From Paenibacillus sp. MBLB1832 (GTDB lineage Bacteria > Bacillota > Bacilli > Paenibacillales > NBRC-103111), in assembly GCF_032271945.1 (NCBI RefSeq), contig NZ_CP130319.1:4235001-4299000 (forward strand): DNA of 64,000 nt. The letters run 5' to 3'. Positions 51,838 through 60,651 of this stretch are shown one piece after another (position 1 is the stretch's first letter; every line of letters begins with the position of its first letter). The notes beneath the pieces are model-generated. The model searched no databases and had not been told where the DNA came from. It worked only from the letters and a program-made list of their open reading frames with translations. The translations under genes were made by a program, and so were the position numbers.

Positions 51838-52636
51838 TACTCAAGATCAAACATAACGCCCCTCCGAAGATGGATGATCCTGCGTTCACAAGATCGTTCG
51901 TCATCCCTCGGAGACCACGGATGTGCACTCCTTGCTTACCACAGTGCTCTGGCTTCTCAACCGTCCTGTCGCAAATCTCACAGCGATACATCACTTGCAG
52001 TGTTGCACCAAGCCAAGAATCCGCCAGTGATCCGCCTAACCCAGCAATGGCTCCTTGGAGGACGAGCATGGCCACGCCGCTTGTACTCTCCGATGATTCA
52101 CCTACATGCAGCAAGACGCCTCCAACCAAGCCAATGAAGGCTCCCCCCGCTAAGGAAGCGGTTAAGCCCAGCAGGGTAACACCGCCCGAAGTTCCCGCCG
52201 TTACACGCTTTCCGCTCACGATAGACCGAGGGACAGACTTGCTCATTCCTCCAATTTCTGTTGCCCACGTATCCGCATTCACCGTAGCCATGACGCCCAC
52301 ATAGAGGAACCACCATATGGAACTCGGCCAGATGCTGTGACCGATACATAGCAATAAGCCAAGGCCTCCATTTGCGGCTACTTGCCCAGCGTCGCGTCTT
52401 CCCCCTTTGGCATATCCGCTCTCCGCTGCCGCTTTACGCGCTTGCTTGAGCTTAGATAAGAGGCTGGATGATATAAAAAAAGCGATTAATGTCCCGAACC
52501 ATGCTGCGCTGGCTAGTGCGTACATCGTCATACCTAGCAGTACGGCTGCGATAAACCCGGATCGTGACAATGATTGCTTCCAATATGCTGCGCCTGCAAT
52601 CAGGACGCTTCCTAGGCACCCCAGCAGCCAATCCAT
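51821..52636 (-). CDS. DUF92-family membrane protein
   Basis: 271 residues, about six to seven membrane helices. Family signatures include TVNADTWATEIG and GGVTLLGLTASLAGG, and GSLADSWLGATLQV. Plant relatives act in phytyl-phosphate metabolism, but the bacterial function is unproven. A loop CEICDRTVEKPEHCG has three cysteines that could bind a metal. AGGAGG precedes the ATG. It is convergent with lapA and overlaps it by 17 bp, and no terminator is seen between them. Confidence 0.85.
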   Translation of the reverse strand: MDWLLGCLGSVLIAGAAYWKQSLSRSGFIAAVLLGMTMYALASAAWFGTLIAFFISSSLLSKLKQARKAAAESGYAKGGRRDAGQVAANGGLGLLLCIGHSIWPSSIWWFLYVGVMATVNADTWATEIGGMSKSVPRSIVSGKRVTAGTSGGVTLLGLTASLAGGAFIGLVGGVLLHVGESSESTSGVAMLVLQGAIAGLGGSLADSWLGATLQVMYRCEICDRTVEKPEHCGKQGVHIRGLRGMTNDLVNAGSSIFGGALCLILSIILLS

Positions 52637-52789
52637 CTTTGGTTTCCTCCTCTTCCCTTTCCGATCCTATTCCATTTCACAGATTAATTGTATCATTTAT
52701 TCGACATGATTCACTAATATCTGCAAATTGTTAACCATAAACAACCAACTTTGTGATACTATGAAGGTGAGAAGCGATAGGAGGCTGAC

Positions 52790-53961
52790 ATGGAGCAAGA
52801 GCACACTACAATCAATCCACGTTTGAAAAAAGATCTGGAGCCCGAGGAAATGCTGCGTGTCATTTTCGACTACGCTGCCAAGATTGCGAATGAACGTACA
52901 CTCGATAAAGTACTAATGCTAATGGCGGATATGGGCCGCGAGATGATTGTTTCCGACCGCTGTACCGTCTGGCTTCTCGATACACAAAAGAACGAGCTCT
53001 GGTCCAAAGTGGCCCATGGTCTAGATGAAATCCGCATTCCAAGTTCGGCCGGCCTCGTCGGCTACGCCGTGACGAATGATCAAGCTGTATTCATTCATGA
53101 TGCGTATACCAATGAGGAATATAAATCCTATTTGCAAAATGGCGCCCTGCGTACGGATCAACAAACGGGTTACCGTACGAAAGCACTCATGGTTATTCCG
53201 TTTCGAAATAGCCAAGGTGAGATCATGGGGCTTACCAAGCTATTAATAAGCTTACCACAACCGAGCAATTTTCTGATAAAGATATGGAGTATTTGACATT
53301 GGCCTCCTCCTATGCAGGGAAGTCCCTCGAATCCGCTCTCTTAACCAACGAGATTGAAGAAACACAGAAAGAGATTATTTTCCGTATGGGCGAAATCGGC
53401 GAAAGCCGCTCCAAGGAAACAGGTAATCACGTGAAGCGTGTGGCCGAGTATTCCTATATACTGGCACTCGGATTAGGCATGAGCCAAGAGGAAGCTGAGC
53501 TGCTCAAAATGGCTTCACCGATGCACGATATCGGCAAAGTCGCAATTCCTGATGCCGTTCTGAATAAACCTGGCAAATTAACAGATGAAGAGTTCAAGCT
53601 TATGCAAAATCACACCCTGATCGGCTACAATTTGCTCAAAAACTCCACCCGCCACATTCTTAAAACCGCAGCAGTCGTCGCGCATGAGCATCATGAGAAG
53701 TGGAACGGGCGAGGATATCCGCGCGGTATTCAAGGGGAAGAGATCCACATCTACGGACGCATTACAGCCATTGCTGATGTCTTCGATGCCTTAGGCAGTG
53801 AACGTGTGTACAAAAAAGCATGGGAGCTGGATCGTATACTCCAATTGTTTCAAGAAGAGCGCGGGCAGCATTTCGATCCCGATGTCGTTGATGCGTTTTT
53901 CAAGCAATTGCCTGCTATTCTCAAGGTTCGTGAAGAGTACTCGGATGTTGCATTAAGCTAA
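52790..53961 (+). pseudogene. GAF-HD-GYP cyclic-di-GMP phosphodiesterase gene with a one-base frameshift
   Basis: The first reading frame (to 53296) encodes a GAF sensor (about 35-150). The second (from 53284) encodes the HD-GYP domain with HDIGKVAIPDAVLNKPGKL and HHEKWNGRGYPRGI, all catalytic residues intact. After GEIMG the first frame degenerates (LTKLLISLPQ), whereas the +1 frame reads AYQAINKLTTTEQFSDKDMEYL, the normal GAF end. Adding one G to the GGGG run at 53227-53230 restores one protein of about 390 residues. Either a real mutation or phase-variable tract, or a sequencing error. A whole protein would hydrolyse c-di-GMP. Confidence 0.88.
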
Positions 53962-53966
53962 TAAAA

Positions 53967-54016
53967 ATAAGGGCAGTTCTCCAAGGTCTATATGACCAAA
54001 GAGACTGCCCTTTTCG
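53967..54016. terminator. Bidirectional terminator after the HD-GYP gene
   Basis: AAGGGCAGT pairs with ACTGCCCTT, and TCTC/GAGA and GGT/ACC extend the stem. TTTTC follows. Confidence 0.85.
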
Positions 54017-54017
54017 C

Positions 54018-54644
54018 TTACTTGTTGATTGTGACTGCCCCGTAGGATTGTTCTCCCCATAGCAGCTCCAATCGGTCGCCATGCCGTACAGGGCCTACGC
54101 CTTCTGGCGTTCCCGTGAAGATGATATCGCCAGGTCCCAGACCGTAGTGCTTCGCAATATAATCGATGATTGTCTGTAGATCGAAAATCATATTGGCGAT
54201 ATTGCCGTCCTGCACGACTTGATCATTCTGACGAAGCTGAAAGTTAGACTCCGCTAAAGACGCTGCGCCTGGAAATGGTCGGAACGCTGTAAGTGGCGCC
54301 GACCCCAGAAACCCCTTGGCTGGCAGCCACGGGTGCCCCTTCTTCTTGATCACATTCTGCACATCGCGCAATGTGAAATCAATGCCGAGCGCGTATTGAT
54401 CGACGATTTCATCGACGCCAATTCCAGGCACATATGGCTTCGCAATATGTAACACCAGCTCAGCCTCGTAGTGGATATCCCCTTGATCACTCGGTAATGT
54501 TAGGGACTCCCCGTCCATTTGTGCTAAAGCATGTGTAGGTTTCGTAAAAATCATCGGTTGATCTGGAACATCATTCCCAAGTTCTGCTGCATGGGCGCGA
54601 TAATTACGCCCTACGCAATAAATGTTTTTGATCGTAGTTGTCAT
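54018..54644 (-). CDS. Fumarylacetoacetate hydrolase-family protein
   Basis: 208-residue FAH-fold enzyme, probably hydrolysing or decarboxylating a 2-oxo acid. Visible signatures: IYCVGRNYRAHAAELGN, metal-binding HYEAELVLHIAKP, DFTLRDVQNVIKKKGHPW and TGTPEGVGPVRHGDRLELLW. It resembles YcgM/YisK-like proteins, several of which are oxaloacetate decarboxylases. ATG 54644 follows GAGGAG. It begins 19 bp after the CapA stop, so the two are likely one operon. Confidence 0.88.
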   Translation of the reverse strand: MTTTIKNIYCVGRNYRAHAAELGNDVPDQPMIFTKPTHALAQMDGESLTLPSDQGDIHYEAELVLHIAKPYVPGIGVDEIVDQYALGIDFTLRDVQNVIKKKGHPWLPAKGFLGSAPLTAFRPFPGAASLAESNFQLRQNDQVVQDGNIANMIFDLQTIIDYIAKHYGLGPGDIIFTGTPEGVGPVRHGDRLELLWGEQSYGAVTINK

Positions 54645-54663
54645 ATGGGGTGAGCTCCTCTTC

Positions 54664-55941
54664 TTATTTCTTGCGGACATTTCCTTGCGCATCAACCTGC
54701 GCCCCGAAGGAGATTCCACTTAATCGTTCGAATAGCTTGCTTCCATCAGCTTCGTTCATTGGTGTCGGCAGCGCGGATTTGGTCAAAATCGGAACAAGAT
54801 GGAGGTCGCAGGACTTCTCCTTGGAGCATGCAGCTTCTAAAATAACCGTCTCCCATGTCTTAGGATTATCATTCGTTGTAAAAATAAAATTGCCTAAGCT
54901 ATACGCAATCCATTTCCCTTTGTACTGCTCGAAGCCTTGCAACACGTGCGGATGTCCGCCGACGATAAGGTCTGCTCCTGCATCGATGTAGCGATGGGAG
55001 AGTTCGGTTTGATATTTATCAGGCTTATCATCGCGCTCTACGCCCCAATGCGTCACAACGACGACCAGATCGGCGGTTGCTTTGGCTTTCTGAATCGCTT
55101 CAACGGGCATGACATAGCTATACGTCTCCGCAACACCTGGATGCCCTTTGCCCGCTTTCCAATCTTGCGTAGGGACGACACGGCTAAATCCAAAAACGGC
55201 GATTTTCAAGCCGTCTTTCTCAACCATTACTGGTTGATACGCTTCTGCTATATCTTTGCCAGCGCCGACTCGCTGAATTCCAATTTCATCCAGCGATTTC
55301 ATCGTATCCAGTAAGCCATCCGTTCCATAATCCAAAATATGATTGTTCGCTAGGTTGACGATATCCACCCCAGCTGATTTGAAGGCTGGCAATGCCTCAG
55401 GCGAGGAACGATACACATACTCTTTGGATTGAACGGTGCCTCTTGTCGTAATGGGTGATTCCAAATTCGCGATTGTAAAATCAGGCTTTGTTAAAAAATC
55501 TTTTACATTTGTGTACGGGTAATCATAACCTTTTTGCTTTAAAATATCTTCCACTTTGGCGGCCATGATGACGTCCCCCACAAAAGAAAACTTCACTTGG
55601 GTGCCCGTTCCCGTTGAATTTGCTGCGGTCACTGGGGTCGTAGGTGTTGCTGTCGGTGTTGCTGTGCTTGTAGCCTTGGGACTTACTTTAGCAGATGGAG
55701 AAGCATTGACTGTCGTTGGCGTTGGTTTAGGTGAGATGACTGCTTCCGACGTTGCAGCCGCGCCCTGCTCTTCTGCGTTCTTGTGATTTGAGCTCCAATA
55801 GGCTGCCCCGCTCCCAATGACAAAACAAGCGACTGCAGCGAGTGTGAAAATACCCAATACTTTCAGCGAAGGCTTTTGGCCTTGCTGGCGATCCTTCTTC
55901 AGCTTGCGGTGACGATCTTGTCTGGATTCCAATCGAAACAT
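54664..55941 (-). CDS. CapA-family protein (PGA_cap metallophosphatase fold)
   Basis: Membrane-anchored protein with a basic cytoplasmic tail, one helix (about 29-50), a Pro/Thr/Ser linker, and the CapA domain from about residue 115. Conserved residues lie in FVGDVIMA, NLESPIT, NLANNHILDYG, VTHWGVE and GGHPHVLQG. CapA proteins act in poly-gamma-glutamate or capsule formation. No capBC genes are present, so this is one of the many stand-alone copies. GGGGG precedes the ATG by 8 bp. Confidence 0.87.
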   Translation of the reverse strand: MFRLESRQDRHRKLKKDRQQGQKPSLKVLGIFTLAAVACFVIGSGAAYWSSNHKNAEEQGAAATSEAVISPKPTPTTVNASPSAKVSPKATSTATPTATPTTPVTAANSTGTGTQVKFSFVGDVIMAAKVEDILKQKGYDYPYTNVKDFLTKPDFTIANLESPITTRGTVQSKEYVYRSSPEALPAFKSAGVDIVNLANNHILDYGTDGLLDTMKSLDEIGIQRVGAGKDIAEAYQPVMVEKDGLKIAVFGFSRVVPTQDWKAGKGHPGVAETYSYVMPVEAIQKAKATADLVVVVTHWGVERDDKPDKYQTELSHRYIDAGADLIVGGHPHVLQGFEQYKGKWIAYSLGNFIFTTNDNPKTWETVILEAACSKEKSCDLHLVPILTKSALPTPMNEADGSKLFERLSGISFGAQVDAQGNVRKK

Positions 55942-56084
55942 TCCCCTTTCCCCCTACAAATTATAACAGAAGACGACATTATTGGGTAATAGGAAGTGAC
56001 TCACATTTTCATACGGGATGCCGTGTGGTATAAATGAAACAAAGCATCCTCGTTATTGGAAAAATAAAGAAAGGAAGATCTGCA

Positions 56085-56873
56085 TTGGAACGAATCGCAA
56101 TCATTTCGGATATACATGGCAATCTGCCAGCTCTCCAGGCTGTGCTTAAAGATATCGAGAAAAGAGGGGTAAATCGTATCGTCTGTTTAGGCGATCTGGT
56201 TGGCAAGGGACCTAGCTCCAATGAGGTCGTTGATCTTGTGAAGCAAGCCTGCGAAGCTGTTGTGCAAGGAAACTGGGATCTGGGCATTACGTATCCGCAG
56301 GAGCTTCCAGAGGGATTATGGCAGCAGAAACTGCTCGGCGATGAGCGGTTGCAATATCTGAAGCAGCTCCCCTATGCGATCGATCTGACGCTCAGCGGAA
56401 AACGTATTCGACTGTTCCACGCATCTGCCGAAAGTGTCTTTCATCGCCTGAAACGCAAGGCATCCAAACGCGAGCGACTTGCGATGTTCCACCATACGCC
56501 GATGACCGGAACGCCTGCCGATGGCAAAGAACCCGATATCGTCGGATATGGGGATATCCATATTCCTTATCTTTTGACATTGAATAACCCGTCTGAGAAA
56601 GGCGTTGGTGCTTCCAAGGAGCGGCGAGGCTTAATCCTGTTCAATGTGGGGAGTGTCGGAGTGCCGTATGACGGGATTCCCCAAGCGAGTTATTGCATTT
56701 TGGAGGGGGAAGCGGATACTTCCATGCAGGCAGGATTCGCGATTCAGTTCGTTCGTGTACCGTACGATATTGAACAAGCTGTGCGTTTCGCGTACGAGGC
56801 CAGAATGCCAGGGAGTCGGCGTTACGAGTTAGAAATTACGACGGGGTTAGTTCATTTAGAGGAGAAGAATTGA
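56085..56873 (+). CDS. Calcineurin-like metallophosphoesterase, YfcE/DUF2051-like
   Basis: 262-residue phosphoesterase. The two-metal site is visible: ISDIHGN (Asp and His), CLGDLVGKGP (Asp), GNWD (Asn), and the later GYGDIHIPY with NVGSVGVPYDGIP. TTG 56085 gives the normal start MERIAIISDIHGN and has GGAAG 7 bp upstream. The ATG at 56034 would add an unrelated tail. Substrate unknown, possibly a protein or nucleotide phosphate. Confidence 0.86.
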   Translation: MERIAIISDIHGNLPALQAVLKDIEKRGVNRIVCLGDLVGKGPSSNEVVDLVKQACEAVVQGNWDLGITYPQELPEGLWQQKLLGDERLQYLKQLPYAIDLTLSGKRIRLFHASAESVFHRLKRKASKRERLAMFHHTPMTGTPADGKEPDIVGYGDIHIPYLLTLNNPSEKGVGASKERRGLILFNVGSVGVPYDGIPQASYCILEGEADTSMQAGFAIQFVRVPYDIEQAVRFAYEARMPGSRRYELEITTGLVHLEEKN

Positions 56874-56941
56874 AACTTATGGAAATAACTTCCACTCCAT
56901 GCTAAGATAGAGCGTAGAGCGGAAAGTGAGGACAGCTTCTG

Positions 56942-57127
56942 ATGAAACTTAATTGGCGTAAAATTATTCTCATTATCGTGTGTGCCGAGTGCTTGTTCAT
57001 CTACTGGCATACCCTCGGTACGATGACTTTGAAGAAACAGCAGACAACTCCCATCGTGTCTCCGTCACAGTCGAAGGTTCCTCTTACACAGCTTCAACCT
57101 GCAACCCCGAGTCGATCAAGTTCATGA
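56942..57127 (+). CDS. Small single-pass membrane protein, 61 residues
   Basis: N-terminal helix (WRKIILIIVCAECLFIYW) followed by a Thr/Pro/Ser-rich tail, probably exposed outside. GTGAGGA precedes the ATG, and a candidate extended -10 (TGCTAAGAT) lies about 40 bp upstream. A terminator follows directly, supporting a real gene. The family is not recognised. Confidence 0.6.
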   Translation: MKLNWRKIILIIVCAECLFIYWHTLGTMTLKKQQTTPIVSPSQSKVPLTQLQPATPSRSSS

Positions 57128-57138
57128 AGATATAAAGT

Positions 57139-57178
57139 AAAAGAGCGACGGGCTGCCCAAAGCCCCTCGCTCTTATTC
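57139..57178. terminator. Bidirectional terminator after the 61-residue gene
   Basis: AAGAGCGACGGGCT pairs with AGCCCCTCGCTCTT. Confidence 0.85.
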
Positions 57179-57185
57179 ATTTGTT

Positions 57186-57821
57186 CTATTTCACACGCGC
57201 TAAGGCTAGCCCATCATACGCTGGAAGTATCGTACTTTCCAACCTAGGATCGGTAGCAATACGTTGATTGAACGTACGCATCGCTTGGACGGATGCTTTC
57301 GTTTGCTTCTCGTCGACTACTTTGCCGCGCATCAGCGTGTTGTCTCCCGCGATAATCGCACCTGGATTCGCTAATTGAATTGCCAGCTCCAAGTAATTCG
57401 GATAATTCACTTTGTCCGCATCGATGAAGAAGAAATCGAAGCGTTCGCCCTTTGCTTGCAGATCGTTCAAATGATGGAGCGCTTCGCCGATGCGATACTC
57501 CACGTGTTCGCCAAGGCCCGCATCGATCACATTTTGCTTAGCCACATCGGCGAATTCCTGTTTCAACTCAAGCGAGATCAGCTTTCCCCCAGCCTGTAAC
57601 CCTCTTGCTAGACAAATCCCGCTGTACCCGCCTAGCGCCCCGATTTCTAAGACTCGCTTTGCCCCGATCATCGTAACTAGCATCGTCAACAATCTGCCGT
57701 ACCCTGGCGCGATCGAGATCTCTGGCATATTATGAGCAACGATGACCTCCTTGACCCGTGCAAGAACGGTATCTTCTTGATATAAGCCTTCCATGTAGCT
57801 TTCTGCTGTAATGGTTTCCAT
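57186..57821 (-). CDS. O-methyltransferase (caffeoyl-CoA/YrrM-like)
   Basis: 211-residue class I methyltransferase. SAM-binding motif I is VLEIGALGGYSGICLARGL. The metal-binding Asp lies in FFFIDADKVNYPNYLE, and the second metal site in IIAGDNTLMRGKV. Similar enzymes methylate catechols or, for YrrM, tRNA. Which applies here is open. AAGGAGG precedes the ATG. Confidence 0.87.
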   Translation of the reverse strand: METITAESYMEGLYQEDTVLARVKEVIVAHNMPEISIAPGYGRLLTMLVTMIGAKRVLEIGALGGYSGICLARGLQAGGKLISLELKQEFADVAKQNVIDAGLGEHVEYRIGEALHHLNDLQAKGERFDFFFIDADKVNYPNYLELAIQLANPGAIIAGDNTLMRGKVVDEKQTKASVQAMRTFNQRIATDPRLESTILPAYDGLALARVK

Positions 57822-57966
57822 GTATATGGACCTCCTTGTGATTAAAATGAGATGAATTCGCTTATTTTGTACAGTATCCGTTTGTAAGTGTCACCTATTT
57901 GTCCTATACTTGATTATTGTATGAGTTTTCTGAGCGTTGTACAACCCGGATGGAAGGACAAACACT

Positions 57967-59115
57967 ATGTCGCATAAAATTGAATTAATCGCCACATGCC
58001 CAATGGGACTTGAGGCTGTTGTTGCTCGAGAAATTCGTGATCTCGGTTATACCGAAGTAACCGTCGAGAATGGCCGCGTCCGATTCATTGGTGACGAGCT
58101 GGCGATCTGTCGCTGCAACCTGTGGCTGCGAACAGCGGATCGCGTTCTCATTCATATGGGACAATTCCAAGCACTCACCTTCGACGAACTGTTTGAAGGG
58201 ACGAAAGCGCTGGCTTGGCCGGACTGGATCCCGAATGATGCCGAGTTTCCCGTTGAAGGACGTTCCCATAAATCGAAACTATCCAGCGTCCCTGCTTGCC
58301 AAGGGATTGTGAAGAAAGCCATTGTTGAGAAAATGAAGCTGCGCTATGGCACCGAGTGGTTCCCTGAGAACGGAGCTCGCTACGTGATCGAAGTCGCTTT
58401 ACTGAACGATATCGCAACACTCACGATCGACACGACAGGACCGAGCCTGCATAAGCGCGGCTATCGTAAGCTGGTCACTGAAGCACCGCTGAAAGAGACC
58501 ATGGCCACAGCCATGATCCTGCTCAGCCGCTGGAACGTCGACCGCCCGCTGTACGACCCGTTCTGCGGGTCGGGCACGATCCCGATCGAGGCCGCGATGA
58601 TCGGCTGGAACATTGCGCCAGGCTTGCGGCGCAGCTTTCCAAGTGAAGCTTGGGGGAATATCCCCCGCAAGCTGTGGGACAAAGCGCGCGACGAAGCCTT
58701 CGACGTCGTGCGCGATAACGTGCCGCTGCACATCGTGGGCAGCGACATCGATCCGGCTGCCATCGAAGTGGCAGAGGCAGCCGCTAAGGCCGCTGGACTG
58801 GCGAAGCAGTTCCAGCTCAAGGTTGAGCCGATCGCCAAGGCGCGTCCGCGCGGCGATTACGGCTGCCTGATCACCAATCCGCCGTACGGCGAGCGGCTTG
58901 GTGAACAGCAGGATGCCGAGCTGGCGCTGCGCCAGCTCGGGGCTCTAACGACACCGATGCCGTCGTGGAGTCTGTTCATTCTGAGCCCGACTACGCAGCT
59001 CGAGCATTATATGAATCGCCGCGCGGATAAGAAGCGCAAGCTGTTCAATGGACGAATCGAGTGTAACCTGTATCAATACCTTGGTCCGTTACCTCCTCGA
59101 AGACACGATAGATAA
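57967..59115 (+). CDS. THUMP-domain 23S rRNA guanine-N2 methyltransferase (RlmL/YpsC family)
   Basis: 382 residues. N-terminal ferredoxin-like and THUMP domains (about 1-160) bind RNA. The methyltransferase domain has DPFCGSGTIPIEAAMIG (motif I), VGSDIDPAAIEVA and the catalytic ITNPPYGERLG (motif IV, NPPY). The size matches Bacillus YpsC. ATG 57967 follows GGAAGGA. Codons within about 58530-58960 are visibly G+C-richer than the ends. Confidence 0.9.
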   Translation: MSHKIELIATCPMGLEAVVAREIRDLGYTEVTVENGRVRFIGDELAICRCNLWLRTADRVLIHMGQFQALTFDELFEGTKALAWPDWIPNDAEFPVEGRSHKSKLSSVPACQGIVKKAIVEKMKLRYGTEWFPENGARYVIEVALLNDIATLTIDTTGPSLHKRGYRKLVTEAPLKETMATAMILLSRWNVDRPLYDPFCGSGTIPIEAAMIGWNIAPGLRRSFPSEAWGNIPRKLWDKARDEAFDVVRDNVPLHIVGSDIDPAAIEVAEAAAKAAGLAKQFQLKVEPIAKARPRGDYGCLITNPPYGERLGEQQDAELALRQLGALTTPMPSWSLFILSPTTQLEHYMNRRADKKRKLFNGRIECNLYQYLGPLPPRRHDR

Positions 59116-59171
59116 GCATGTAGCTGACTTCGGCGGCAGGCGGACATTTCAGCCCTGAAATTGCTCCTAAA

Positions 59172-59349
59172 CGGAACGTGAGTGCGCTAACAACTTCTTC
59201 TAGCATCAAAATGGGCCTCGAGCGGAACGTCAGTATGCTATTTTGCCGGAAAGTGGTCAAAAACCACGAAAATCCGATAAATAGAGTATCCACGTTCCGT
59301 CAAACCCTGAATATCAGCCATTTCGGCAAAATAGCGCATTTACGTTCCG
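59172..59349. repeat. Nested inverted repeat built from four CGGAACGT-led copies
   Basis: Copies start at 59172 and 59223 on the plus strand and at 59349 and 59299 on the minus strand. Each begins CGGAACGT and runs into (T)GCGCTATTTTGCCG or a variant. The inner pair forms a 77-bp imperfect hairpin (59223-59299). The outer pair CGGAACGTGAGTGCGCTA and TAGCGCATTTACGTTCCG encloses it. This looks like a palindromic interspersed element, with no coding capacity. Confidence 0.75.
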
Positions 59350-59394
59350 TTTCGCTACCAAATCAGCAATTCCAACGCCATGAAATAAATGAAA

Positions 59395-59431
59395 TAAGCC
59401 TGCCGACCCTATCCATGGGCTTGCAGGCTTA
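59395..59431 (-). terminator. Terminator of the 50-residue gene
   Basis: AAGCCTGC and GCAGGCTT form the outer stem with an inner CCC/GGG pairing. The T-rich tract follows on the minus strand. Confidence 0.7.
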
Positions 59432-59447
59432 AAAGCTATTGTACCTC

Positions 59448-59600
59448 TTAAAATTCTGATGCTTGATACTCTTCATAAGGATCAAAATCAGGATTATCTT
59501 TTGCAATAATCGGGTCTATGACCGTTACGGTATCCATCGTAGATACATGCCAATCCTCATTGGAGCTAAGCACTTCTGCCAAAAAAGCATCAATGTCCAT
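59448..59600 (-). CDS. Small acidic protein, 50 residues, not recognised
   Basis: Reads MDIDAFLAEVLSSNEDWHVS, continues TMDTVTVIDPIIAKDN and ends PYEEYQASEF. It has GAGGAAGG 12 bp upstream of ATG and a terminator downstream, so it is probably real. Soluble, strongly acidic, no Cys. It lies 75 bp downstream of the glyoxalase gene and may be its operon partner. No function can be assigned. Confidence 0.55.
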   Translation of the reverse strand: MDIDAFLAEVLSSNEDWHVSTMDTVTVIDPIIAKDNPDFDPYEEYQASEF

Positions 59601-59674
59601 GTGTTGTTAATTCCTTCCTCATGATCGCAAGATAAAACTTAGTATTGGTGAGGAGGATTATGTTTATTCCTAAA

Positions 59675-60079
59675 TTAACATTCTATTACTTCAACCAGCT
59701 CCAAGGGGAGCCCATCTGGATCGGCGAAGAATGTGTAGCGGTTCCCCGTGATTGGATCAATCCGTACTGGCTCCACCGTGATCCCCTTGTGTGTCAAGGC
59801 CTCCACAGTCTCATCCATATTGGTGATAACGAATGCCAAATGCCGCAGTCCACGAGCCTCAGGTTGATTTACGCGTAGTGGCGGATTCGGAAAAGAGAAT
59901 AGTTCAATCTCTTGATCTGTGTCCCCGATCCGTAAATCCAATTTGTAAGAATCCCGCTCTGCACGATACGTTTCTTGGATAACGGTAAGTCCGAGCAGCT
60001 CGACATAGAAATGCTTGGATCGTTCATAATCAGAACAAATAATTGCTACGTGGTGTATCTGTTTGAAGTGTATAGTCAC
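59675..60079 (-). CDS. VOC-family glyoxalase/dioxygenase-like protein (YaeR type)
   Basis: 134 residues in two beta-alpha-beta-beta-beta units. The metal-binding pattern is His (HHVAIICSDYERSKHFY), Glu (EIELFSF), His (LRHLAFVI) and Glu (GLPLELVEV). This fits glyoxalase I-like enzymes. The substrate is unknown. The start is GTG with GGAGG upstream. Confidence 0.86.
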   Translation of the reverse strand: MTIHFKQIHHVAIICSDYERSKHFYVELLGLTVIQETYRAERDSYKLDLRIGDTDQEIELFSFPNPPLRVNQPEARGLRHLAFVITNMDETVEALTHKGITVEPVRIDPITGNRYTFFADPDGLPLELVEVIEC

Positions 60080-60228
60080 CTTGTACCTCCATAAACGACC
60101 TAAGCCTGTTCATGCAATCCCAACGTGTAATCAATCTCATACCATGCAACTCCCTCGATATAGCACTTTAGGACTACTTATGGATATGGCCTCATTATAG
60201 CCGTTCGTGTCGATTGGTGACAATGAGA

Positions 60229-60268
60229 AAAAAGAACGGTTCGCCTAGATAGGCTGAACCGCTCTTAA
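60229..60268 (-). terminator. Terminator of the c-di-GMP-controlled gene
   Basis: AAGAGCGGTTC pairs with GAACCGTTCTT on the minus strand, followed by TTTTT. The left arm overlaps the last codons. Confidence 0.82.
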
Positions 60269-60550
60269 TTTGGAAGTCAGGCATTGAAAAAGTCTAGTTA
60301 AAAAACCTTCGATTTGCGACATTGGGGGCATTTTCACCGATAGCTTAACTTCGCCCTTCCAATAAAAAATGAGAATGCTGTTGTTTCTTCCGTGAAACAA
60401 TTCAACGTCCCAGCAAGTTTCGTTAAGTGCGTACTCTTCGCGGTTAATCATCAGTTTCGGTCCATCCGTGGATGGCACCAAACGAGCAACATGGTTTCCG
60501 CATAATGAGGTAGCTTTTTGTTCTTCCTGTGGGTGATGATCCAATTTCAT
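60245..60550 (-). CDS. Unrecognised 101-residue protein downstream of a c-di-GMP riboswitch
   Basis: Soluble, without signal peptide or membrane helix. The middle reads as a beta-rich domain (HVARLVPSTDGPKLMINREEYALNETCWDVELF, then NSILIFYWKGEVKLSVKMP), and the end is helical (QIEGFLTRLFQCLTSKLRAV). Three Cys are scattered, not in a metal motif. CAGGAGG lies before the ATG. It has its own terminator, so it is the only gene under the c-di-GMP-I riboswitch 5' of it. This implies a role in motility, adhesion or surface change. The function cannot be read from sequence. Confidence 0.75.
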   Translation of the reverse strand: MKLDHHPQEEQKATSLCGNHVARLVPSTDGPKLMINREEYALNETCWDVELFHGRNNSILIFYWKGEVKLSVKMPPMSQIEGFLTRLFQCLTSKLRAVQPI

Positions 60551-60601
60551 GCTGAGTGAGCCTCCTGTTTACAATTTTTTAATATCGAAATTATGACAGA
60601 G

Positions 60602-60640
60602 AAAAACCCCACCAAGGGGATCCGAATTAGTGGGGTTCTG
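60602..60640 (-). terminator. Expression-platform terminator of the c-di-GMP riboswitch
   Basis: On the minus strand AACCCCAC pairs with GTGGGGTT, followed by TTTTCTC. It lies between aptamer and gene. Confidence 0.85.
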
Positions 60641-60651
60641 AATGAATTCCC

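Larger units (their letters stand above)
59116..59447. other. Intergenic region holding nested palindromic repeats
   Basis: 332 bp without a gene. It contains a small TTTCAG/CTGAAA hairpin, the four-copy CGGAACGT repeat, and a minus-strand terminator. Confidence 0.6.

Noticed and set aside
51870..52304. 144-codon plus-strand open frame within the DUF92 region
   Set aside because: It is a shadow of the DUF92 membrane gene, without a ribosome site or recognisable domain.
53284..53961. HD-GYP domain as an independent gene starting at ATG 53284
   Set aside because: It overlaps the GAF frame, has no ribosome site, and the skipped codons before it read as the missing end of the GAF domain. A frameshift explains it better.
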